Source: JBFXAF01 sp050178915 (lineage in GTDB: Bacteria; Pseudomonadota; Alphaproteobacteria; Rhizobiales; Rhizobiaceae). From it: a DNA stretch of 7,354 nucleotides. The position numbers were made by a program, and so were the translations under genes. Below, in pieces: positions 1 through 5,882 of this stretch; position 1 is the stretch's first letter; every line of letters starts with the position of its first letter. The notes under the pieces are model-generated. The model did not search any database, was not told where the DNA came from, and saw nothing but the letters and a program-made list of their open reading frames with translations. The DNA lies in assembly GCA_050178915.1 (NCBI GenBank), contig JBFXFO010000176.1, positions 1 to 7,354 of the forward strand, in the 5' to 3' direction.

Positions 1-172
1 CAACTTCGTCAAGGGCGCCGGCATGGAGACGCTGCCGACCGCCATCTTCGGGTCGGTCAAGCAGGGCATCAAGCCGAACATCATGGCCATCTCGACGCTG
101 ATGCTCGCCGTCTCAATCGCCTTCGTCACGCTCAGCTACTTCATCAATCGCAGCGGGCAGAAGACCCGCTAG
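1..172 (+). CDS. ABC transporter permease, PotC/PotI type (3' end only)
   Basis: Only the last 56 codons are present, read from base 2 to the TAG at 170-172; the gene begins outside the window. The peptide starts NFVKGAGMETLPTAIFGSVK and has one hydrophobic segment (about residues 28-48, from NIMAISTL to TLSYFI) before a short polar tail ending in QKTR. The ETLP...IFGSVKQGI stretch followed by a final membrane helix is the usual C-terminus of the second inner-membrane permease of spermidine/putrescine-type ABC importers. By family knowledge this subunit forms half of the membrane channel and is energised by a PotA-like ATPase, which would lie upstream. A binding-protein gene starts 20 bp downstream, which supports the assignment. 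Substrate specificity cannot be read from this fragment. Confidence 0.85.
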   Translation, partial: NFVKGAGMETLPTAIFGSVKQGIKPNIMAISTLMLAVSIAFVTLSYFINRSGQKTR

Positions 173-176
173 ACCA

Positions 177-182
177 GAGGAG
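177..182 (+). promoter_or_regulatory. Ribosome binding site GAGGAG that decides the binding-protein start
   Basis: GAGGAG lies at 177-182, just after the permease stop. It ends one base before the ATG at 184, too close to serve that codon, and 10 bases before the in-frame ATG at 193, which is workable. The downstream ATG is therefore preferred, and it also gives a tidier signal peptide starting M-R-K. Confidence 0.6.
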
Positions 183-192
183 AATGAAAGAC

Positions 193-1224
193 ATGAGAAA
201 GCCCATCCTTGCTGCCGCACTTCTCGCCGGCGCCTTTGCTGCGCAGCCGGCCTTCGCCGAAGGCGAACTGAAGGTCTATCACTGGTTCGAGTACATGCCG
301 CAGGATCTGGTCGACAAGTTCAGCGCCGAGACCGGCATCAAGGTGACCATCGACACCTACGATTCGAACGAGGCGATGCTCGCCAGCCTGAAGGCCGGCA
401 AGCTGGGCCAGTACGACGTCGCCGTGCCCGGCGACTACATGGTCAAGATCATGGCCACGCAGGGCCTGCTCGACGCCTACAAGCCTGAGGAGCTGCCGAA
501 TTTCGGCAACATCCAGCCGCAGTGGCTCGACGTGCCGTTCGATCCGGGCCGGGCACACTCGATCCCCTACCAGTGGGGCTCCACCGCCTTCTCGGTGAAC
601 CGCGACGTGTTCAAGGGCGACATCAACACCCTCGCCATCATCTTCGACCCGCCGGAAGAGCTGAAGGGCCGCATCAACGTGCTCGACAGCCAGGGCGAGG
701 TGCTGGCGCTCGGCTCGATGTATCTCGGCATCCCGCAGTGCTCGACCGACCGCGAGCAGCTGAAGGCGCTGAACGAGATGCTGCTCAAGGCCAAGCCGTC
801 ATGGGCGTCGTTCGGCTCCGACATCGCCAAGGACGTGCTGGTCTCCGGCGATGCCGCCGCCGGCATGATCTACAACGGCTTCTCGGCCAAGGCGCGCGCC
901 GAGGGCGCCAATGTCGAATACGCCTACCCGAAGGAAGGCGCCGTCGTCTGGATGGACAACATGGTGCTGCTGAAGGACGCGCCGAACCGCGAGAACGCGC
1001 TGAAGTTCATGAACTTCCTGCTCGACCCGCAGAACGCCGCGGCGGTCACCAACTACGCCGCCTACACGGCGGGCGTGACCGGCGTCGAACCGTTCCTCAG
1101 CGACGAGATCAAGAACAGCCCGGAAAACAATCCTCCGGCTTCGCAGAAGTTCGACTTCGTCGCGGCCTGCGATGAGGAAACGCAGAAGCTCTATGACGCC
1201 GTCTGGACGAACCTGAAGAAGTAA
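193..1224 (+). CDS. Polyamine-type ABC transporter periplasmic binding protein (PotD/PotF family)
   Basis: This is a secreted ligand-binding protein that would deliver a cationic amine to the permease encoded just upstream. It has 343 residues from ATG 193, or 346 from the alternative ATG 184; the GAGGAG spacing favours 193. A signal peptide is clear: M-R-K, a hydrophobic Ala/Leu core, and a probable cut after AFA before EGELK. Numbered from ATG 184 and compared by eye with E. coli PotD, several spermidine-contact positions match: Trp34, Glu36, Tyr37 (HWFEYMP), Tyr85 (PGDYM), Asp168 (NVLDSQ), and the WMD motif at 256-258, whose Asp would bind an ammonium group. The PotD Trp near 229 is Tyr230 here (MIYNG), so the pocket is related but not identical. 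Length equals the family norm (about 345-370). The family is secure. The ligand (putrescine, spermidine, or another di- or methylated amine) is inference. The gene is cotranscribed with the permease and followed by a stem-loop at 1231-1291. Confidence 0.9.
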   Translation: MRKPILAAALLAGAFAAQPAFAEGELKVYHWFEYMPQDLVDKFSAETGIKVTIDTYDSNEAMLASLKAGKLGQYDVAVPGDYMVKIMATQGLLDAYKPEELPNFGNIQPQWLDVPFDPGRAHSIPYQWGSTAFSVNRDVFKGDINTLAIIFDPPEELKGRINVLDSQGEVLALGSMYLGIPQCSTDREQLKALNEMLLKAKPSWASFGSDIAKDVLVSGDAAAGMIYNGFSAKARAEGANVEYAYPKEGAVVWMDNMVLLKDAPNRENALKFMNFLLDPQNAAAVTNYAAYTAGVTGVEPFLSDEIKNSPENNPPASQKFDFVAACDEETQKLYDAVWTNLKK

Positions 1225-1230
1225 CAACGG

Positions 1231-1294
1231 GGGACGCATCGTCGCTCTCTTGCCGTCGCCCGAGCGGGCGGCGGACGGCTCGGTGCGTCCCTTT
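1231..1294 (+). terminator. Compound stem-loop after the transporter genes, possible terminator or attenuator
   Basis: GGGACGCA at 1231-1238 is perfectly complementary to TGCGTCCC at 1284-1291, and the stem extends through a G-T wobble to 11 pairs (1231-1241 with 1281-1291). Inside it, GCCGTC (1252-1257) pairs with GACGGC (1274-1279), and GCCC (1258-1261) pairs with GGGC (1266-1269) around a 4-base loop. The 3' arm runs into TTT at 1292-1294, then G. The short T run is weak for a textbook Rho-independent terminator. Its position 6 bp past the binding-protein stop fits either partial termination or 3'-end protection of the transporter mRNA, with some read-through into the catabolic genes. The pairing is seen directly; the role is inferred. 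Confidence 0.5.
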
Positions 1295-1356
1295 GTACCC
1301 CATTCCCCGGCCGGCCGACGTAAGAGGCCGCCCGCTTTCGCTCCCTGGAGTGAGCC

Positions 1357-3441
1357 ATGCATTCCCCTGTCCGCCGCCCTGCCCGCTACGACGTCCTGTT
1401 CGAGCCCGTCCGCATCGGGCCGAAGCTGGCCAAGAACCGTTTCTACCAGGTGCCGCACTGCAATGGCGGCGGTTACCGCGACCCGTCGGCCGTGGCCGAG
1501 ATGCGGCGCACCAAGGCGGAAGGCGGCTGGGGCGTCATCTTCACCGAGCAGACCGAGATCCACCAGAGCTCGGAAATCACGCCGTTCATCGAGCAGCGGC
1601 TGTGGGACGACCGCGAGATTCCGGCGCTTGCCCGGATGGCCGACGCGATGAAATCGCATGGCGCGCTGGCGGGCATCCAGCTCGCCTATTCCGGCATCAA
1701 CGGGCCCAACCTCTACAGCCGCGAGGTGCCGCTCGCCGTCACCGGCGGCCCGATCCTCACCTTCACGGCCGACCCGGTGCAGGCGCGCACCGTCGACCGC
1801 GAGGACATCCGCAACATCCGACGCTGGTTCCGCAACGCCGTCCGGCGCGGGCAGACCGCCGGCTTCGACCTGATCTGCCTTTACGGCGCGCACGGCTTCG
1901 GCATCTTCCAGCACTTCCTGTCGCGCGCCACCAACCAGCGCAGCGACGAGTATGGCGGCAGCCTGGAAAACCGCTCGCGCTTCGTGCGCGAGGTGATCGA
2001 GGAGGCGCGCGAGGAGACGCGCGGCGAGGTCGCGCTGACGCTGCGCCTGTCGCTGCACGAGGCCGGCGCGCTTGGCCTCTCCAACGCCGAGCTGCGTGAC
2101 TTCATCGCCATGAATTCCGACCTGCCCGACCTGTGGGATCTGGCGCACGGGACCTGGGAGAATTGCTCGGGCACCTCGCGCTTCGTGGCCGAGGCGGCGC
2201 AGGAAGAGCTGGTGCGCGGCATCCGGGAGCTGACGTCGAGGCCGGTGGTGGGCGTCGGCCGTTTCACCAGCGCCGACGAGATGGTGCGGCAGGTGAAGGA
2301 CGGCGTGCTCGACTTCATCGGCGCGGCGCGGCCCTCCATCGCCGACCCGTTCCTGCCGAAGAAGATCGAGGAAGGCCGCTTCGAGGATATCCGCGAATGC
2401 ATCGGCTGCAATATCTGCGTCAGCGGCGACATGACCGGCGCGATCAGCCGCTGCACGCAGAACACCGCCTTCATGGAGGAGTGGCGCAAAGGCTGGCATC
2501 CGGAGAAGGCACGGCCGAAGGGCGCGTCGGAGTCCGTGCTGATCGTCGGCGCCGGGCCGACCGGGCTGGAAGCCGCGCTGCAGCTCGGCAAGCGCGGCTA
2601 CCGCGTTGCGCTGGCCGAAGCGACCACGATCCTCGGCGGACGTGTGGCGCGCGAACGCAAGCTGCCCGGCCTCTCGGCCTGGGGCCGCGTTGCCGACTAC
2701 CGCACCGGCCAGATCGCGCCGATGCCGAATGTCGAAACCTATCTCGACAGCCGCATGACTGCCGAGGACGTGCTCGGCATGGGCTTCGAGCATGTCGCCA
2801 TCGCCACGGGGGCGTCATGGCGGCGCGATGCGGTGGCACGGCTGCACCTTGCGCCGATCCCGACCGACGCGGCCATGCCGCTGTTCACCCCCGACGATCT
2901 GATGGAAGGCAACGGCCCGAGCGGCGGGCGCGTGCTGCTCTATGACGACGACCATTTCTACATGGGTTCGGTCATCGCCGAACTGCTGGTCGCGCGCGGC
3001 TGCACCGTCGATTTCGTCACCCCGGCGACCAAGGTTGCGGAGTGGACCGAGAACACGCTGGAACAGGCGGTGATCATGCGCCGGCTGCTGTCGCTCGGCA
3101 TCAACGTCATTCCGAGCAAGGCACCGGAGGCGATCGGCCCGCGCGAAGTCACGCTTGGCTGCACCTGGACAGGCGCGCACAGCACCATCCCGGCCGACGC
3201 GGTGGTCATGGTGACCAGCCGCACGCCGCATGACGCGCTCTATCACGAGCTGCGCGCGCTCGACTGGCAGGCGGCAGGGATCGCTTCGTTGACGCTGACC
3301 GGCGACGCGGCTGCGCCGGGTCCGATCGCCTGGGCGACCTATGCCGGGCGGCGCTATGCGGAGGAGCTCGACATGCCCGATATCGGCGATGAACTACCCT
3401 TCCGCCGCGAGCTGGCCGAGCTGCTGCCCATCAACTCCTGA
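1357..3441 (+). CDS. Dimethylamine/trimethylamine dehydrogenase-like flavo-iron-sulfur oxidoreductase
   Basis: The 694-residue protein (TMADH is about 730) would oxidise a C-N bond in the cytoplasm, giving an imine/aldehyde and a smaller amine, with electrons passing from FMN through a 4Fe-4S cluster, usually to electron-transfer flavoprotein. Residues 12-370 form an Old Yellow Enzyme-type FMN barrel; about 390-670 form a nucleotide-binding domain with GAGPTG at 398-403. FYQVPHC places Cys35 at the site of TMADH's covalent 6-S-cysteinyl-FMN bond. Cys348, 351, 354 and 366 are the cluster ligands. Tyr176 and His179 (YGAH) match catalytic Tyr169/His172. Of the TMADH aromatic bowl only Trp267 remains: Tyr60 is Gln65 and Trp355 is Asp358, which I recall as the dimethylamine dehydrogenase pattern. 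TMADH Asp267 aligns with Cys270 (WENC), which is odd. TGGAG at 1346-1350 sits 6 bases before the ATG. This is the first gene of a five-gene run; no etf genes are in the window. The family is confident; the substrate is open. Confidence 0.88.
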   Translation: MHSPVRRPARYDVLFEPVRIGPKLAKNRFYQVPHCNGGGYRDPSAVAEMRRTKAEGGWGVIFTEQTEIHQSSEITPFIEQRLWDDREIPALARMADAMKSHGALAGIQLAYSGINGPNLYSREVPLAVTGGPILTFTADPVQARTVDREDIRNIRRWFRNAVRRGQTAGFDLICLYGAHGFGIFQHFLSRATNQRSDEYGGSLENRSRFVREVIEEAREETRGEVALTLRLSLHEAGALGLSNAELRDFIAMNSDLPDLWDLAHGTWENCSGTSRFVAEAAQEELVRGIRELTSRPVVGVGRFTSADEMVRQVKDGVLDFIGAARPSIADPFLPKKIEEGRFEDIRECIGCNICVSGDMTGAISRCTQNTAFMEEWRKGWHPEKARPKGASESVLIVGAGPTGLEAALQLGKRGYRVALAEATTILGGRVARERKLPGLSAWGRVADYRTGQIAPMPNVETYLDSRMTAEDVLGMGFEHVAIATGASWRRDAVARLHLAPIPTDAAMPLFTPDDLMEGNGPSGGRVLLYDDDHFYMGSVIAELLVARGCTVDFVTPATKVAEWTENTLEQAVIMRRLLSLGINVIPSKAPEAIGPREVTLGCTWTGAHSTIPADAVVMVTSRTPHDALYHELRALDWQAAGIASLTLTGDAAAPGPIAWATYAGRRYAEELDMPDIGDELPFRRELAELLPINS

Positions 3442-3471
3442 CACGCGATCCATCCGGGACAAGAGGCGATC

Positions 3472-4734
3472 ATGGTCGAAAAAGTGGAGGCTCTCGTCGT
3501 CGGTGCCGGTCAGGCCGGCATCGCGATGAGCGAGCATCTCAGCGCCCACGGCATCCAGCATGTGGTGCTGGAGCGCGACCGCATCGCGGAGCGCTGGCGC
3601 AGCGGCCGCTGGGACTCGCTCGTCGCCAACGGGCCCGCCTGGCACGACCGCTTCCCCGGGCTGAAATTCTCCAGCCACCCGGACGGCTTCCCCGGGAAGG
3701 AAGAGGTCGCCGACTATTTCGTCGCCTATGCCGACAAGATCGCCGCGCCGATCCGCACCGGCGTCGAGGTGCGCGAAGTCACGCGCAACGCCGGGCGCCG
3801 CGGTTTCCGCGTCGAGACCTCGGCCGGCGTGTTCGAGGCCGACACGGTGATCGCTGCGACCGGGCCGTTCCAGCAAGCGGAGATCCCCGCACTGGTGGCG
3901 GAGACGGCCGCCATCACGCAGATGCATTCGGCGCATTACCGCAACCCGGCGCAGTTGCGCGCCGGGGCGGTTCTGGTGGTCGGCTCGGGCTCGTCGGGCG
4001 TGCAGATCGCGGACGAACTGAGCGCTGCCGGCCGACGCGTCTTCCTCTCGGTCGGCCCGCACGGCCGGCCGCCGCGCAGCTATCGCGGGCAGGATTTCTG
4101 CTGGTGGCTGGGCGTGCTCAACAAATGGGACGCCGAGGCCGTGCCGGGCGTCGAGCACACGACCATCGCGGTGAGCGGCGCCAATGGCGGCCGCACCGTC
4201 GATCTGCGCCGCTTCGCCGCCAACGGCATCACGCTGCTCGGCCGCACCGAGGCGTATCGCGACGGCAAGCTGACGATTGCGCCGGATCTGCAGAAGAACA
4301 TCGCCAAGGGCGATGCCGACTACCTGGCAGTGCTCGACGAGGCGGATGCCTACGTCACGAAGAACGGCGCTGCGCTGCCGGAGGAACCGGAAGCGCGCAT
4401 CATCCTGCCCGACCCGCCCTGCGTCAGCGACCCGATCCTCGAGCTCGACCTGGCGAAAGAGGGCATCACCACCATCATCTGGGCGACCGGCTATTCGGCG
4501 GACTATAGCTGGCTGAAATTCGACCTCACCGATGCCAATGGCCGCCCGCGGCACCAGCGCGGCGTCTCGGTGGAGCCCGGCATCTACTTCCTCGGCCTGC
4601 CGTGGCAGACGCGGCGCGGCTCTTCCTTCATCTGGGGCGTGTGGCACGATGCGCGCTACGTCGCCGACCACATCGCCAAGCAGCGCGCCTATCTCGCCTA
4701 CGAACCGCAGGCGTTGGGCGGCAAGCCTGGCTGA
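3472..4734 (+). CDS. Flavin-containing monooxygenase-like protein (CzcO/FMO family)
   Basis: This 420-residue cytoplasmic protein is probably an FAD- and NADPH-dependent oxygenase. It has an N-terminal FAD-binding GAGQAG at 11-16, an ERWRSGRWDSL segment at 40-50 typical of this family, a second dinucleotide site GSGSSG at 171-176 for NADPH, and the ATGY motif at 338-341. The canonical FMO fingerprint (FxGxxxHSxxY) is only half kept: HSAHY is present at 152-156, but the preceding Phe and Gly positions are Ala146 and Ile148. The C-terminal block (GLPWQTRRGSSFIWGVWHDA, 375-394) is characteristic of bacterial CzcO-like proteins. AAGAGG at 3461-3466, five bases before the ATG, supports the start; the gene begins 30 bp after the dehydrogenase stop. 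N-oxygenation of an amine or imine from the neighbouring pathway is a reasonable inference, but S-oxygenation or Baeyer-Villiger chemistry cannot be excluded. Confidence 0.85.
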   Translation: MVEKVEALVVGAGQAGIAMSEHLSAHGIQHVVLERDRIAERWRSGRWDSLVANGPAWHDRFPGLKFSSHPDGFPGKEEVADYFVAYADKIAAPIRTGVEVREVTRNAGRRGFRVETSAGVFEADTVIAATGPFQQAEIPALVAETAAITQMHSAHYRNPAQLRAGAVLVVGSGSSGVQIADELSAAGRRVFLSVGPHGRPPRSYRGQDFCWWLGVLNKWDAEAVPGVEHTTIAVSGANGGRTVDLRRFAANGITLLGRTEAYRDGKLTIAPDLQKNIAKGDADYLAVLDEADAYVTKNGAALPEEPEARIILPDPPCVSDPILELDLAKEGITTIIWATGYSADYSWLKFDLTDANGRPRHQRGVSVEPGIYFLGLPWQTRRGSSFIWGVWHDARYVADHIAKQRAYLAYEPQALGGKPG

Positions 4735-4773
4735 ACCGAGATTTTCTGAAACACCGCAGCGAAAGCGACCGAA

Positions 4774-5187
4774 ATGGCCCACACACGCATCCGCAAGTTC
4801 AACACCAAGGACACCTATCCCGAGCAGAAGCTGGACAATGATCTCTGTCAGGCCGTGGTGGCGCGCGGCACGATGATCTTCCTGCGCGGACAGTGCCCGC
4901 AGGACCTCGACACGGCGCAGAACATCAACAGCCATGAGCCGGTCGAGCAGACGCACAAGGTGATGCAGAACATCCGCCAGCTGATCGAAGAGGCCGGCGG
5001 CCGGATGGAGCATCTGTGCAAGGTCGTCGTCTACCTGACCGACGTCCGGCATCGCGAGGCGGTCTACCGGACCATGGGCGAGTACATCAAAGGCGTGCAC
5101 CCCGTTTCGACAGGCATCGTCGTGACCTGCCTTGCGCGGCCCGACTGGCTGGTCGAGATCGACGCCACCGCGATGATCCCGGACTGA
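4774..5187 (+). CDS. RidA/YjgF/UK114-family protein lacking the canonical catalytic arginine
   Basis: The 137-residue small cytosolic protein belongs to a family that forms trimers with ligand sites between subunits. Family marks are FLRGQCPQD (36-44), the helix with QNIRQLIEEAGG (65-76), VVVYLTDVRHRE (84-95) and the closing VEIDATA (127-133). In E. coli RidA, Arg105 (in PARS) binds the substrate carboxylate and is needed for hydrolysing 2-aminoacrylate-type enamines/imines. The matching segment here reads HPVSTG (109-114), so that arginine is Ser112, while Glu128 aligns with Glu120. It therefore looks like one of the arginine-less Rid subgroups, whose activities are mostly unknown, and should not be called a 2-iminobutanoate deaminase by default. 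The gene begins 39 bp after the monooxygenase stop without a clear Shine-Dalgarno sequence (only weak purine-rich AGCGAAAGCGA), unlike its neighbours. A role on an imine or carbamate-like intermediate of this pathway is inference. Confidence 0.88.
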   Translation: MAHTRIRKFNTKDTYPEQKLDNDLCQAVVARGTMIFLRGQCPQDLDTAQNINSHEPVEQTHKVMQNIRQLIEEAGGRMEHLCKVVVYLTDVRHREAVYRTMGEYIKGVHPVSTGIVVTCLARPDWLVEIDATAMIPD

Positions 5188-5202
5188 GCGCAGGAGCCCG
5201 GC

Positions 5203-5880
5203 ATGACCTTCTCCATCGTCGGCCGCTGCGCCACGACCGGCCAGTTCGGCGTCGCCATCTCCTCGTCCTCGCCGGCAGTGGCGGCGCGCTGCGCGCATGC
5301 GCGCGCCGGCGTCGGCGCGGTGGCAACGCAGAACGTCACCAACCCGGCGCTCGGCCCGTTCATGCTCGACCGCCTGAGCGAGGGCGCGGGCGCGACCGAA
5401 GCCGTCGGCGCGGCGCGCGACCACGACCGCTTCCCCGACCACCGCCAGCTGCTCGCCGTCGATGCGAACGGCCGCACCGCCATCCATTCCGGCGCGCAGG
5501 CGCTCGGCGTCTGGACATCGGCGTCCGGCCGCGATTGCGCCAGCGGCGGCAATCTCCTGGCCAATGACGGCGTGCCCGCCGCCATGGTCGCAGCCTTCGA
5601 GGCGGCGCCCGGCGCACTGGGCGACCGTCTCGTCGCGGCGCTGCAGGCGGGTCTCGCCGCGGGCGGCGAGGCCGGTCCCGTCCGCTCCGCCGGTTTGCTG
5701 GTCGTTGACCGGCAGAGCTGGCCCTATGCCGACCTGCGCATCGACTGGCGCGAGGACGGCTGTCCGATCGCAGCACTGGCGCTGGCCTGGGAGATCTACC
5801 AACCCCAGGCCGACGCTTACGTCACTCGCGCGCTCAATCCAGTGGCCGCGCCCTCTTATGGTGTTCCCGGAGACGAATGA
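5203..5880 (+). CDS. DUF1028 family protein (Ntn-hydrolase-like), function unknown
   Basis: The 225-residue protein is full length for the family. It opens MTFSIVGRCATTGQFGVAIS, continues ARAGVGAVATQNVTNPALGP (34-52), has GNLLANDGVPAAMVAAF (116-132), a Gly-rich GGEAGPVRSAGLLVVD (154-169), and ends with the conserved YVTRALNP...PSYGVPGD. These are the hallmarks of DUF1028, which is placed in the N-terminal-nucleophile hydrolase superfamily. After Met removal Thr2 would be the N-terminal residue and the obvious candidate nucleophile (inference), implying amide or related hydrolysis. No signal peptide is visible, so it is probably cytoplasmic. CAGGAG at 5191-5196 lies 6 bases before the ATG, and the gene starts 15 bp after the RidA-family gene. 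DUF1028 genes are, as I recall, often found beside RidA-family genes, so the pair may act on one intermediate. No exact reaction can be assigned. Confidence 0.87.
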   Translation: MTFSIVGRCATTGQFGVAISSSSPAVAARCAHARAGVGAVATQNVTNPALGPFMLDRLSEGAGATEAVGAARDHDRFPDHRQLLAVDANGRTAIHSGAQALGVWTSASGRDCASGGNLLANDGVPAAMVAAFEAAPGALGDRLVAALQAGLAAGGEAGPVRSAGLLVVDRQSWPYADLRIDWREDGCPIAALALAWEIYQPQADAYVTRALNPVAAPSYGVPGDE

Positions 5881-5882
5881 TG
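5869..5882 (+). promoter_or_regulatory. Coupled stop-start junction (GGAG plus TGATG)
   Basis: GGAG at 5869-5872 lies inside the DUF1028 coding end. The stop TGA (5878-5880) shares its last A with the ATG at 5880-5882; a second in-frame ATG lies at 5877. Such an overlap normally means the aldehyde dehydrogenase is translated by ribosomes finishing the DUF1028 gene, tying the two products to one pathway. Confidence 0.65.

Noticed and set aside
1307..1316. Palindromic CCGGCCGG/GGCCGGCC as an operator
   Set aside because: Short all-GC palindromes are expected by chance at this base composition, and there is no second copy or flanking symmetry.
1293..1324. Possible sigma-70 promoter (TTGTAC at 1293 with CGTAAG at 1319)
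   Set aside because: The spacing is 20 bases and the -10 match is poor, so I do not annotate it.
799..2793. Long open frame on the minus strand (664 codons) opposite the binding-protein and dehydrogenase genes
   Set aside because: Antisense frames stay open in GC-rich DNA. The peptide is rich in Arg, Ala, His and Gly without domains, and the + strand frames encode clear families.
4735..4773. Possible terminator or promoter between the monooxygenase and RidA-like genes
   Set aside because: The 39 bases show no inverted repeat with a T run and no promoter-like hexamer pair.
3394..5802. Minus-strand open frame of 802 codons
   Set aside because: It runs across four well-supported + strand genes and has low-complexity composition with no recognisable motif, so it is a codon-bias shadow.
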